A stretch of 64,000 nucleotides of DNA from Trichosporon coremiiforme (taxonomy: Eukaryota > Basidiomycota > Tremellomycetes > Trichosporonales > Trichosporonaceae). The stretch lies in assembly GCA_039545355.1 (NCBI GenBank), contig BCJJ01000047.1:26254-90253 (forward strand). Reading direction: 5' to 3'. The notes under the pieces are model-generated. The model saw only the letters and a program-made list of their open reading frames with translations. It searched no databases and was not told the DNA's origin. The translations under genes were made by a program, and so were the position numbers. Positions 10,957 to 21,598 of the stretch are shown piece by piece. The first letter of the stretch is position 1. Every line of letters begins with the position of its first letter.

Positions 10957-11944
10957 ATGTTTCCCTACGGCGCTGGTCCCTACCAAGGCTGGCATCCGTG
11001 CCACAACCAATGTCAACCGCAATGCGCCGGTGCTTCCGTAGCGCTGCCTCCCGGTTTTCCTTCGGCTCCACAGACGATGCCCGGAGCTTGGGAACCTGTT
11101 GCCGCCCCGGCTAAGCCAAACGAAGCGCTCCTCAGGCGGATCTTCACCTCTCCGAGGTCAGTTGGCTCGGTAGCGAGGTAGCTGACCTTCAGTGCAGACG
11201 CGCGCAATGCGGCCGTGAAGGAATACGTACAGATCGCGACGAACGACGCGAACACCGAGCCCGACTCAACGCAGCTAGGACTCATCGAGACCTGGCTTGC
11301 AGTCAATGACTACGAGAAGGAGATTCTCGGTGTCCTGAAAGAGCGTCTCGACAGTGGATGGCCGTTCAACTACAAGGCTCTGCTGGTGTGCAAGAAGCTG
11401 AAGGACGCGCAAGCGATCGACCTGATCGACAAGGTCACGCCTCTGACCAAGATGGCGAACACGACGCAGGGCGCGACGCATGTGCGGAAGGAGGCGAAGC
11501 CTCTGCTCGACCGCGCGATCAAAGCCAAGAACGCAAAGGAGAAGGAGGAGGCCGACAAGCGCCAGGAGGCAATCATGGCCATGTGGGGCGGGCTGTGGCA
11601 CGACCAGCCGCAGCAGCGTCCGGCGACCCTCACATTCCCGGTCAACGCCCTGCCGCCGGGCTGGACATGGCCCTACACGTCCAATCCGCCGGGGTATCTG
11701 TCGGCGCCGTCGCCGTGGGTCGGGAAGGGGCCAGACGGGTGGACCGGGTGCGTCTGTTGGTGCTGCAAACGTTGCTAGATCCGACACCTCCTCAACGGCA
11801 AGCTGACGGAGAACCAGGGCCAAAGTCGCCGCGAACGAACAGAACATCCCCTTCTCCAGAACGCTGTTCACCGCTATGAAACCCGATAAACCTCCCGATA
11901 ACAAGGACGGCGTCATCCTCAAGACTGAAGGCAAAGGGAAGTAG
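10957..11944 (+). CDS. ENTH/epsin-like helical domain protein (tentative)
   Basis: Exons 10957-11156, 11193-11747 and 11818-11944 give about 293 residues. A Pro/Gly/Cys/His-rich head of ~55 residues precedes a helical region that resembles an ENTH-type superhelix: residues following RRIFTSP contain IETWLAVNDYEKEILGVLKERL, then WPFNYKALLVCKKL, then VRKEAKPLLDRA and a charged helix rich in Lys and Glu. This order echoes epsin domains (W..VYKALTLLDYL and NVREKAKQL), which bind phosphoinositides in endocytosis or trans-Golgi traffic. The fit is by pattern only. The tail is Pro/Trp/Gly-rich and ends with a Lys-rich segment. The first acceptor was fixed by frame: the upstream CAG of two closely spaced AGs keeps the ORF. 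Confidence 0.6.
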
Positions 11945-12491
11945 GGGTATCTGTACTCAGGGGGCGAAATGGGAAGGAGACGAGCCTGTCAGACGTCACG
12001 AGCTACAGAGTGTAGCCGGTTGTTAGTTGTAGTTATTTGATTCGATTTCACCTGACGTATGCATTCAGCGAGTCCCGGTATAATCTCAAAGTACACACGA
12101 GACGCATTCCAAACCCAACAGACGATGTTAACCGAGTTCTCGGCGGGCGAGGGGTGTGTGGTATGCTGTACCGGCGAAGCGGTTACGTAAGGAATGGGAG
12201 TGACGTTTTGAAACGAGTTCAGCAGGATCTCTCGACGGCTAAGCAACGAGCAAGCTGCAAGTCGTTGTCTCATCGAGTTTTCGTGATCGCACTTGGCTTG
12301 TTTTTAACCTCAGTCACCGATCGTTCTTCTTTCCGCGCCTTTCTTGACGTTACGACCTCCGTCTGATCCAGAGCTACCCTGCGAACCTCCGACCTCCCAT
12401 TCATCCGATACCCGCAGTGTGCAGTCCCCGCCATTCCACACCCTCGACGTGCGCGTAGACGCTTCCCGCACACCCCGTAACTCCCTCGACT
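11945..12491. other. intergenic, CTK1 promoter
   Basis: About 550 bases between two plus-strand genes. The stretch from about 12290 to the start codon is pyrimidine-rich. No TATA box lies within 150 bases of the ATG. Nothing else is recognisable. Confidence 0.45.
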
Positions 12492-15400
12492 ATGTCGGAA
12501 TACCGGCGTAACTGGGACTCGGGGAACGGCGACTCGTCGCGCAACCGGGGGCAGGGCGGGTGGAACATCAAGCGCGAGTCGTCCTGGCGCCCAAACAAGC
12601 GCGGGAAGAAGCAGTGGAACAACGGCGGAGCCGGCGGCGACCGCTGGACTGGAGCGAACCAGGAGCGCCGGTGGGGCAACGACCGCAACGACCGCAACGA
12701 CCGTAACGATCGTAACGACCGGGATCGCAACGACCGCGACGACGACCGCAGCTGGCGCAACCAGGACGACGACGGCTGGAAGCGCAGCGCCGACCGCCTC
12801 GCCGCCGACAACAACGAGCGGGACCACGACCGAGACCGCGAGCGCGACAGGCCCAGCACCAGCGCCTGGAAGGGTAGCAGTCCAGACGAGAGGAAGGACT
12901 ACTATGAGCCGCTATCGAGTCGACCGATCCAGTCACACGTCTCCCTGCACTCCGCTTCCTCCCAAGCCTCCCAGGCGACGCAGGAACGAGCACGTAAGAC
13001 CGGTCGCCCGAATCGATGGGACCAGAGGGAACCGCCGCAACAGAAAGAGCGACGATGGGGCGATCGAAGCTCCTCTCGGGGACGAGACGACTCGCCAAGA
13101 GGAAGAAGCGACTCGGAGTCAGATGATGACAGAAGGTGAGTTTTAAGGCATCTGTCGGCAACTGACACAGCAGACGGTATCGCTCACCCTCGCCGGAGGG
13201 CAAGCGTAGAGCCTACTCGCCCGCTCGTGGTTCATCAAAACGAGCCCGCGATACGTCCCTCTCACCACGATCAGCCAGCCGCGGCCGCTCCCTCACTCGT
13301 TCCCCTCTCTCCCGGTCTCCGTCATCCAGGCGAAACGGCCGCTCTCCTTCCCCTGCCCGCCGCTGGTCCGTTTCGCCCAAGCGGCGGTCGCTCTCGCCTC
13401 GCCGCCGTTCACCATCACCCCGGCGGCGCTCGCCTTCCCCGCGACGACGCTCGCCTTCCTCCCCGAAACGGAAGTCTCCCGCCAACCGGAAACGCTCAGT
13501 GTCGCCCCGCAAGCGGAGTACCTCGCCGAGAAAGCGTGCGAACAAGTGGGACCAGCAACGATGGCAGGCCTCGACTGGACCGCGTCAGCAGCGCGAGTGG
13601 GGCAAGCCTCAGCAGTCGTTCCCTCAGCAACCGTTCTCCCAGCAGCCGTTCGCACAGGTCTCGGACGGACCGGTCAAGATGCGCCAGTGGGGCAAGCCCG
13701 CCAGTCCCAGCCGCTCGCCGACACGGTCGCCCTCGCCTTCTGGCAGTCGCCGTCGAGAATCTCCTCCACCCCCGCGACGATGGGGCGGTGAATCACCAGT
13801 GCAACGCGGCCAGTCGCCGCGCCAGCAGCGGATGCAAGTCGAAACGCCAGCCCGCCAGCCCGTTGCTCCGCCCACTGGACCTAGAGGGTTCAGGCGCACC
13901 CCGCCGCGCGAGCCTGGTGCATTACGTTTACCGCCGACGGGACCGCGTAGCGAGCGCTCACCGCATCCAGCGTTCAACGGTGGGCCACCACGCAGCCCGC
14001 GCCCTGGGTGGCGACTCATCACTTCTGAGGGCCCCGGCATGGAAGCCGAGGCGCCCGAGGTTGAGATGGACATCGATGAGGAGCCCGGACCGCGCCGCGC
14101 AGACAAGTGGAGCCCGACCAAGTGGGCGCCCGTTAAGGACCAGGGCAGCAGCCTTCTCCGTCCCGAAGCGTACCTGGACCGCATGGCGGTGAAGGAGCAG
14201 CAGTACGACCAGCACATGCGCAACGTCTCGCCGTACATCAAGCAGGCGTTCGCGCAGTGGTACGCGCAGAACGCGACGCCCTCGCTCCCCGAGTTCCTCA
14301 ACCACTACTTTGGCAGGGCGCCGAACCAGGTCGAGCTAGATCAGATCCAGCAGCTGCTCAGTGTTAGGAACCAGCACGATCAGGACCAGAAGGATCTGCG
14401 CGACCTCCACGCACAAGCCCTTCTTAGGGAGAAGGACAGTCTTAGGAAGGCTCCGCCCACTGGTCCTCGTAGCGAGAGGTTACAGCCCGGAAGCTCTGGC
14501 TCAACGCCTGGCCCGCCAGGTGATCGCCCACCCCCCTCTGGCCCGGCTGGACGTGGCCTCGCCCCGCCGACCGGCAGCAGCGGATCCACCCCTGGTCCGC
14601 CGGGCGTTCCGGGTGCGGTTGCTAAGAGTAGCCGCAGCCGTGTCGCCCCCGGTGAAGCTTACGAACGTCTGGCTCAAGTAGGTGAGGGCACGTATGGTAA
14701 GGTCTACAAGGCCCGGAGAGTTGAGGACGGCGTTCTCGTCGCTCTCAAGCGAATCCGAATGGAGCAGGAGAAAGATGGCTTCCCTGTCACGTCGATGCGT
14801 GAGATCAAGCTGCTCCAGGCCCTACGTCACGAGAATGTTGTACGCTTATCTGAGATGATGGTGTCGAAAGGTGAGCTTTGCGCTTCGTCACCGGTGCGTT
14901 CAAGCTGACATGCAGGTTCCGTATATATGGTTCTCGAGTACATGAACCACGACCTAACGGGTATCCTGTCCCACCCTGAAGTGAAGCTGTCGCCCGCCAA
15001 TATCAAGTCTTTGAACTACCAGATGCTCGCCGGCTTAGGATACCTTCACAGGCGAGGCATTCTGCACCGTGACATGAAGGGTTCGAACATCCTCTTGAAC
15101 GGTGACGGCGAGCTCAAGCTCGCCGACTTTGGTCTCGCTCGCTTCTACAACAAGCACAAGCGTATGGACTACACGAACCGCGTCATCACTCTGTGGTACC
15201 GTAGTCCAGAGCTGCTGATGGGCGAAACGGCGTACGGACCCGAGGTCGATATGTGGTCCGCCGGCTGCATCATGCTCGAGATCTTCACGTCCAAGCCCGC
15301 TTTCCAGGGCAGCGATGAGATCTCCCAGCTCGAGGTCATCTACGGGATCCTCGGCACGCCCGACGAAGCGTCCTGGCCCGGCATCAAGGAGCTGCCGTGG

Positions 15401-15700
15401 TACGAGCTCGTGAAGCCGAAGGACGTTGTACCCTCACGCTTTCGGCAGAGCTTCGGCAGCCTCAACCTGTCTGAGGGGAGCGTCGAGGTCGTCGAGCAGC
15501 TGCTCAAGTTCGACCCGAAGCAGCGCGTCAGCGCGGACGCCGCGCTGCAGATGGCGTACTTCACCTCCGAAGCGCCGGCGATGGAGCCCCCAACGCAGCT
15601 TGCACTGTGCGGCGAGCACCACGAGATGAGCGTGAAGCAGGGCCGGTACAGGATGAAGCAGCAAAATCAGCAGAGTCAACATAGCCAGCACGGCAAGTAG
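12492..15700 (+). CDS. CTK1: cyclin-dependent kinase of the Ctk1/CDK12 family with RS domain
   Basis: Catalytic subunit of the CTD kinase that phosphorylates RNA polymerase II during elongation. Exons 12492-13135, 13174-14870 and 14916-15700 give about 1041 residues. The N-terminal half is disordered: an NDR/RD repeat tract near residues 60-80, then an Arg/Ser domain at roughly 215-330 with many RRRSPSP units, then Pro/Gln-rich sequence. This resembles metazoan CDK12/13 more than short yeast Ctk1. The kinase domain starts near residue 711, with GEGTYG at 718-723, catalytic Lys 740, a PVTSMRE helix at 752-758, HRDMKGSN at 831-838 (KGSN is typical of Ctk1/CDK12/CDK9), DFG at 851-853 and T-loop Thr 867. 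The first intron ends in two consecutive CAGs at 13168-13173, both in frame. Tail-to-tail with the LYR gene. Confidence 0.95.
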
Positions 15701-15746
15701 AGCAAGTAACAATGTAAAGTAGTAGTACATAGTCAGTACATATGTA

Positions 15747-16154
15747 TCATCTCCGGCGTTGGCCGATGAGCTTCGCACCGCTGTCTGGCGTGAGGCCACC
15801 GAGACCGAGGGAAGGCACCATGATCTTGAGGTTCTTGTTGAAGGAGGAGATGTTTGATTTCAGTTTCTCCAGGTCCGTCTCGAAGCGTAGCCGCTCCAGG
15901 TCGGCGCGCAGCCAGTCGAGCGTCTCTCGTCGTGTCTGGGGATCCGGAAGTGCTGCGTGTCAGCTCAGCAAGAGGTTGATAGAGCTTACGTCTCGTCGCC
16001 CTCACGGCCTTCCGATATGCCTTGATCATTTCAGCATGGAGGATGAACTGTAGTTAGCTAGGATGCACTCGCTGAAGCTTACATGCTGAAGACTCAGTCC
16101 TCCGGCAGCCTTAGGTCTGGCCGCGGTCGCTTGTCGTAATGTCGTAGCCCACAT
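15747..16154 (-). CDS. small LYR-motif-type mitochondrial protein (LYRM2-like)
   Basis: Exons on the minus strand 16154-16083, 16047-15990 and 15952-15747 give 111 residues. The start MWATTLRQATAARPKAAGG is basic and hydroxylated without acidic residues, a good mitochondrial presequence. The body fits a LYR helix: MIKAYRKAVRAT, then PDPQTRRETLDWLRADLERLRFETD, which matches the spacing of LYRM2/LYRM5-type proteins (Tyr-Arg, a short loop, then an Arg-rich helix). LYR proteins bind acyl carrier protein and help assemble respiratory complexes. Here the first motif position is Ala rather than Leu, so exact family membership is uncertain. The start codon is 274 bp from the divergent lectin gene, and the stop is 46 bp from the CTK1 stop. 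Confidence 0.75.
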
Positions 16155-16428
16155 GGAGTATGTCGATGCAAGTGTCCATCCAACCTCCACCCGAACATTT
16201 CATCATGACCTCCGTCCATCGACTTCGCCCGAACCCTGATCCATGGGTAGCCATAGCAGCCTGCCGGCAGTCGGCATCCGGACGGATGCAAATCCACGTG
16301 TCCGATCGCCTGGTGTTGTACGTGCAACGCTGGCAGGGATGGCAAGATGGCAATGTGACGCCTCCAAGACGCGTTTGCTCCTTTCCATCGCACTTGCACA
16401 CAAAACAACGAAACAACCCAGGACGAAC
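16155..16428. promoter_or_regulatory. divergent promoter of the LYR and lectin genes
   Basis: 274 bases separate the two opposed start codons and must drive both genes. No TATA element is placed sensibly for either. The lectin side is A/C-rich just before its ATG (caaaacaacgaaacaaccca), a common fungal leader composition. Confidence 0.5.
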
Positions 16429-17639
16429 ATGCTCTGGGGATCATTGTCGGCTGTCGTTCTCGGCGCCATCTCGGCTGCGGCTGCGGGTGCGCCCAGCAAC
16501 ATCCCGGAAGACATGGTCGACAAGGTTCGTCACACCTCCACCTCGCGTGCCCATGCTTGCCGTGCTGACCGTATCAGAGGAACCACCTCCGTACCCACTC
16601 GCTCCACCTTCCTTACGTCGACAGCGACCTGCAGAACCGATGGTGAGTTGGACTGGCGCTGATCACTGGGAGCGCGCGTGCGCTGTGCGCGTCTTGACAG
16701 CTGCCAGGACTGCCGCGCTTTCAGCTAACGACAGGTGGGACTTTGGCGAGGACACGATCGTGAACACGAACCGACACATGCGCCTGACGCAAGACAGGCA
16801 GAGCGAGAAGGGATGGCTGTGGAGCCGGCTGCCGCTGTCGGTGTCAAACTGGCAGATGGAGGTCGAGTTCAAGGTGGACGGCAAAGCGTCGTCGATGTAC
16901 GGCGATGGCTTCGCGATCTGGATCACCGAGGACCGGGCGGTGACCGGCCCCGTCTTCGGATCCAAGGACAACTTCAAGGGCCTCGGCATCTTCTTCGACA
17001 CGTACGCCAACTCGCGCCACTCGTACTCGCTCCCGCGCGTCACCGCCATGCTCGGCGACGGACGCACCGCCTACGACCACAACGGCGACAATGCTGGCAC
17101 CGAGCTTGCCGGCTGCAGCATCAACTTCCGCCGCCGCGACGTCCCCACCAAGGCCCGCATGACTTACCTTGCCGGAAAGGGATTCCAGCTCTCCCTCCAG
17201 ACCGACAAGGAGGGACAGTGGACCACCTGCTTCATCAAGGACATCCAGCTTCCGCCCGCGCCGTACATTGGCTTTTCGGCCGCCACTGGCGAGGTCACGG
17301 ACAATCATGAGTGAGTGTCTGACAAGCTTAGCCCATTGTCTGTTGAAGCTAACCCACAGCATCATTGCCGTCGCTGCCTACTCGGCCACCCTCAAGTACC
17401 AGTACCAGGACAGCAAGGCCACGGCCGCTGTCGGCGGTGGTGGTCGCCAGACTGCCTTCCAGGCCGCTTCGTACAACCAGAACGGCGGCCGTGCCCCCCC
17501 TCCTTCGAGCTCGGGCGGCGTCGCGTCCTGGTTCCTCTTCCTGCTCAAGGTCATCGGTGTGCTCGCGTTCGTCGCCTTCGCCGTCGCGGCGTACAGGACG
17601 TACTCGGCCCAGCAGAAGAAGCGGCCGTCGTACTACTAG
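16429..17639 (+). CDS. L-type (legume-like) lectin of the VIP36/ERGIC-53/Emp47 group
   Basis: A cargo receptor for glycoproteins between ER and Golgi. Exons 16429-16524, 16578-16642, 16735-17310 and 17360-17639 give 338 residues. A signal peptide is clear (LWGSLSAVVLGAISAAAAG). The lectin domain carries NRWWDFGEDTIVN, GDGFAIWITED, KGLGIFFDTYAN (calcium/sugar-site Asp and Asn), ELAGCSINFR paired with a second Cys in TTCFIKD, and IGFSAATGEVTDNHD. After a Gly/Ser/Pro linker comes one transmembrane helix (WFLFLLKVIGVLAFVAFAVAAY) and a short cytosolic tail ending KKRPSYY. VIP36-type proteins normally end in a KR-x-F-Y-like export signal, and the terminal tyrosines may serve the same COPII role. 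There is no coiled coil, unlike ERGIC-53. Confidence 0.92.
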
Positions 17640-18009
17640 GTGGCGAGAGCCCTGGTGTGCAGCGGTGGCGGTGGTGAGGCCGCACGACCTGATGAAGAGC
17701 ATGACATGACATGACTACCGGTGTGATGCAGATATGAGTACAAACATGCTTTCCCGAAAGCCCTAGTTGCGTTTTACTGATCTCTGGCTAATGCGGGTGG
17801 AATGATGCGGTGGTATGAGTTACAAACATGTGTGTCCCGAGACCCTCTATGCCCTAGTTACGTTTTACTGATCTCTGGCAGGTCGTCGGTAGTCGATTAA
17901 CGTCTTAGATAGAAGGGAGGATTGGTTCTTCGGTTCTTCAATTGTTCACGAGTCGATTCGCTTGCTGATTATTTTTCTCGGGTGGCTCCACGGAAAGACC
18001 CCCGTCTGA
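17640..18009. other. intergenic, convergent 3' ends
   Basis: 370 bases between the lectin and MFS stop codons, holding both 3' ends. A phrase is repeated nearly exactly: 'ccctagttacgttttactgatctctgg' occurs at about 17851-17878 and, with one change, at about 17761-17788, and 'tacaaacatg' precedes both copies. This is a ~90-bp-spaced direct duplication within the 3' flank. Confidence 0.6.
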
Positions 18010-19585
18010 TTACTTCTTCACGAACATCTTCCAGTTGCCCTGGAGGTACCGCTTCGTGCCGTACAAACTCACGGCAGCGGCAAAGTAGCAAACGCCAGCG
18101 AAGATGATGCCGTCGTGGAAGACGCTTGCGCCCGTCTTGCCCTGTTTCCGGGAATAGTCCGCGAGCCAAATAGCAATGGGAGCAGAGACGGTGGCTGGGG
18201 CCACATTGCTGAGCCACAGCATGGAGAGCGCGCTCGCCATGTCGCGAATGCCTACGAGATCGGTCAGGAGAGCCTGCGAACTGCTCCAGAAGATCCCGCT
18301 GCTAGCGCCCTGGAGGAGTGCGGCGACAGCGAGCGTCGCAAAGTTCTTCGCCGGCAGCCAAATGGCAAGACACGAGATACAAGCTAAAAGCGTAGTGACG
18401 ATTGCGCCATTGAATCGGCCGACTTTGTCGAGGACGTATCCTGTCAGCGGCCGGCCGACGATCTGGCCGACAGCCAACAAGGATTGCAGCGTCGAGCCGT
18501 CCTTCTGACTCATTCCGAGGCCCTGCGTCGCGAATGTGGGCACAGTGTAAATACCGATCGCGTAGGCGAAGGAGATGAACCCGCCCCAGAGACACATGCC
18601 GATGAAGCCTGGGTTCTTGTAGAAGGAGGGCTGGAACGGCTCGAAGCGCACCTTCAGCTGTGTCGCGCGGGTACGGTAGAACAGCAGGCCGGGGATCAGG
18701 CATGCACCACTGATGCAGCCGTTGATGACGCAGGCCCACTGCCTTCCAAGCCGCTCGAGCGTGATACGAGTAATGTTGGCGAAGAACAGAGCACCCCCGC
18801 CAGAGCCAGCAGACACGATGCCGATCGCGAATGCGCGCTTCGTGCCGAACCACTGGCACACAATCGGACTGCTCACGACCATAGTCAGCCCGAGACCGAT
18901 GGCAAACAACATGCCCTGCGTCAGGTACAGTTGCCAGATCTGTTTGCTGAAGCCGGCCAGGATCTGGCCAGCAACGACACAGATCGTGCCCAGGATCAGG
19001 GAGGCGCGCCAGTGGAACGTCTTTGAAAGGTAGTTTGAGAACGGCGCAATCGCAAGCGCAAGAGACAAGGAGAGCGAGCCGATGAAAGCGAAATCAATGT
19101 CCTTCGCGCCAGAGAAACGGTTGCTCTCCAGGTCGAAGGAGAGGTAGATGCCGAAACTCGTATTGATGCCCCAGGTCGCGAAGTTGACCTTGACATCAGC
19201 ACGTATTCGCCAAGACCATCGATGCGGCGTTCAAAGCACACCACGATATTGGGTCATGATCACGAGACCACGGTCGCGGAGTTGAACAACTCATATCGGA
19301 CTTAGGACTCACCATGAAGGCACAGATGACACAGACCCACCCATACCCTCCGTCGGGGTAGTCTGTTGCGTCCTCCGGTTCCTTGTCAATCGGCACAGAA
19401 TGGAGCGAGTGTGCAGTCGCAGTATCTACGTTCTCCTCCTCGATACCAAACTTGGTCTCGATTATATGGTCGCCTGGGCTCTCCGGTCCGTTGCGCTCAA
19501 GGACGACGGCCTCAACCGTTCCGTTGTAGGGCGGATCGGAGCCCGCCGCAGAGGGCGAGGCAAACTTCTCCGTCATCGTCGTCAT
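18010..19585 (-). CDS. MFS transporter of the monocarboxylate permease (MCT/Mch) family
   Basis: Exons on the minus strand 19585-19313 and 19188-18010 give 483 residues. A ~75-residue acidic cytosolic N-terminus leads to the MCT signature DYPDGGYGWVCVICAF at the start of helix 1. Twelve helices can be followed, including WQLYLTQGMLFAIGLGL, FGTKRAFAIGIVSAGSGGGA (loop and helix 5), the GQIVGRPLTGYVLDKVGR motif between halves, and ALSMLWLSNVAPATVSAPIAIWL. MCT-type proteins move monocarboxylates or related small acids across the plasma or vacuolar membrane; in fungi most Mch proteins have no proven substrate. The single intron is 124 nt, longer than most here. The protein ends in KKRYLQGNWKMFVKK-like basic sequence. 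Confidence 0.9.
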
Positions 19586-20612
19586 CGTCGGCGTTTCCGC
19601 ACAGGCATGGGATCGCGGTGGTGGAGAGAGTAATGCAGAGATGCGGTGGGGTCGCGAAAGTCAAATGTGGAAATGTGGGTGGAGAGGGGGAGGGGTGAGG
19701 GTGGTGTCGGTCTATTCCGAAATTGTCATGAGTCAGATGCCACCTCTGCTCAATCTGCTCGGCCGTAAGATTCGCTGTGGTGGAATTGTTGATGTTGAAT
19801 ACCGAAACCACACACTCTCTTACGCTGTCAACTGCTCGGCATTCAAATCTTTGGTCTCGAGGAGATGGAGCGCGTGACTCTGTGCACTGCGGATGAACCA
19901 GAAAATGCAGAAACGAACGCCGACGGCAGCTCTCCCGCCCCGCTGCGCCGCCGCCGAATCCGCGCCAAGAATGCGTGCCTCTGCCGCGCCCCGTGGGTGC
20001 CCACCTGCCCGTTTCTTGGTCAGTCGCTATTTTCAACACCATACAAATAAGTGCCCCACATCCGCTACTCTTCTGGTTCCTGTGGCAAGAGAAGGACTGT
20101 CGACGTCGCTGCGCGCTCCGCATGCCACGCCCTATTCCATGCATGCGCTCGACGAGCTCGACACAGTGTCATCAGCACAATAGTAGGAGCTCGTGCGAGC
20201 GGCGAAATCTTCGGCGATCGCCGGCTGCCGGTCCGGCACCCTATACTGGCGCGTGCCGAGGGAGCCGACGATCATCAGTCAAACCTAGACTCTGCCTCCG
20301 CTCTTTCTGGCTTTCGATGGCTGCACGCCGTTGCTTCTGGGCTGCGATTCTGGACATTTTGACCTCGTACATATCATACAACGACATTCATCTATGGTCG
20401 TCGTTTTCATCGTCTAAGGGTCAAGTCTACGGCTGTGTATGTCTATCCTACTCATTTATTACAATCTACTGAAAACGTCGAGCCAGCAAGCCAGGTTACA
20501 GGACGCTAGAGCTTACAACAGCAAGAAGCAAGGCTTTAGGCTGACAACAGGCAGCGATTACAGCTACAGGGTACAACACTGGACGCCGCACGCAAGATCA
20601 CAGGAATCGTGT
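19586..20612. other. 1-kb intergenic region, start of a gene-poor block
   Basis: Lies upstream of the MFS gene and downstream of the first F-box-like gene. Six-frame reading shows only overlapping short frames without domain features. No TATA box, RNA gene or repeat was found. Confidence 0.45.
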
Positions 20613-21443
20613 CTAGAGGGAGCGGCAGTTCTCGAGAAACGCCCACTCCTCATGCGAGAGTTGGGTCACCTCTCCTTCGCAGTCGAGCAGCAGCTCGACG
20701 TCAGGGTGAACGACGACGAACGTGTTGTCTGCGGGGATACTGGGCCGCTTGACAAAGTACGTGAACCCCTTGGGTGCCTCTATGTCAAGGACGAGCTTCC
20801 TGACCCGCGGTCCCGTCAACTCCAACGCCGTATGGAGTACGAGGGTGTCACACTCAACATGCACCGACTTGCATTGGCCATGCACATGTACCGTATCGAG
20901 GGTCAAGCGGGCCAGGGCCGCTTCAACAGCAGGCAGTGCCCATTCGCAGGTCACATCAAGGCGACGAATAACGGGCCGTTCGCGGGAACAGATTGACGTC
21001 GGCGTAGAGGGAGGTGTAGCCGACGGCGAGCTGAACGGCGAGAGGAAGGGGATCTGGCGTCCACTGGGTGTGAGGAGACCTGTGTCGTTCGCAATGACTC
21101 GCTCGGCATACAGCCGGTCGACGTGGGATTTGAACGCACGCGAAGTGGCGCGGAACGCCAGGCGCGTGTTGTGGCTGCTGAAGAGTAGGATGTCGTCGAC
21201 TATGTGTGGGAAGCATGAGTGATCGAGCACCGGGGTTGCGCTGCCATCCGTGCTTGCGGAACTCGTGCTGGACAGGCTGGGGGTGCTCGAGCCCGTGTCT
21301 GCGTCCTCTGAGTTCGTGGTGAACAATGGCGGCTCGCTCGGCTCCGCGATAGAGGCACGCTCCCTGGCGTGCCCAGCACGCTCCCGCTTCCAGGGTGAGG
21401 GAGCCCGAGTCGACGAAGGCACGGGGGTTCGCGTGTCACCCAT
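20613..21443 (-). CDS. F-box-like protein, family member A
   Basis: Intronless, 276 residues. A Ser/Thr-rich head of ~70 residues precedes HSCFPHIVDDILLFSSHNTRLAFRATSRAFKSHVDRL, which reads like a diverged F-box (L/F-P-x-I-x-D-I-L at the start and a helix ending in RATSRAFKS). The rest alternates short strand-like blocks (RRLDVTC, LDTVHVHG, CDTLVLHT, VRKLVLDIEA, TFVVVHPDVELLLD) ending in EEWAFLENC. The same order of blocks is found in the protein at 23168-23797, so the two are paralogues. I infer an E3-ligase adaptor-like or lineage-specific F-box family; the partner is unknown. A TATA box at 21591-21598 precedes it on the same strand. Confidence 0.72.
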   Translation of the reverse strand: MGDTRTPVPSSTRAPSPWKRERAGHARERASIAEPSEPPLFTTNSEDADTGSSTPSLSSTSSASTDGSATPVLDHSCFPHIVDDILLFSSHNTRLAFRATSRAFKSHVDRLYAERVIANDTGLLTPSGRQIPFLSPFSSPSATPPSTPTSICSRERPVIRRLDVTCEWALPAVEAALARLTLDTVHVHGQCKSVHVECDTLVLHTALELTGPRVRKLVLDIEAPKGFTYFVKRPSIPADNTFVVVHPDVELLLDCEGEVTQLSHEEWAFLENCRSL

Positions 21444-21524
21444 GTTGACTGCGTTACTGCGTGTTCTTCAGGTGAGGCCTCGCCGTTCTTGTGGCCGAGG
21501 GCACTTGCGCTGGTGCCTCACTCG

Positions 21525-21536
21525 CGATCGCGATCG
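21525..21536. promoter_or_regulatory. 12-bp perfect palindrome in the promoter of F-box-like gene A
   Basis: CGATCGCGATCG is its own reverse complement. It sits 82 bp upstream of the start codon, between that codon and the TATA box. A dimeric regulator site is possible, but GC-rich DNA also yields such words by chance. Confidence 0.3.
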
Positions 21537-21590
21537 AGTTTGCCGCGGTAATCTAAATAAAAATCGGGATGTTCGGCCGCTGTGGACGAA

Positions 21591-21598
21591 CCTTTATA
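21591..21598 (-). promoter_or_regulatory. TATA box upstream of F-box-like gene A
   Basis: TATAAAGG on the minus strand, about 150 bp before the start codon of the gene at 20613-21443. Most genes in the window lack a TATA box, so this one is notable; the orientation is correct. Confidence 0.5.
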
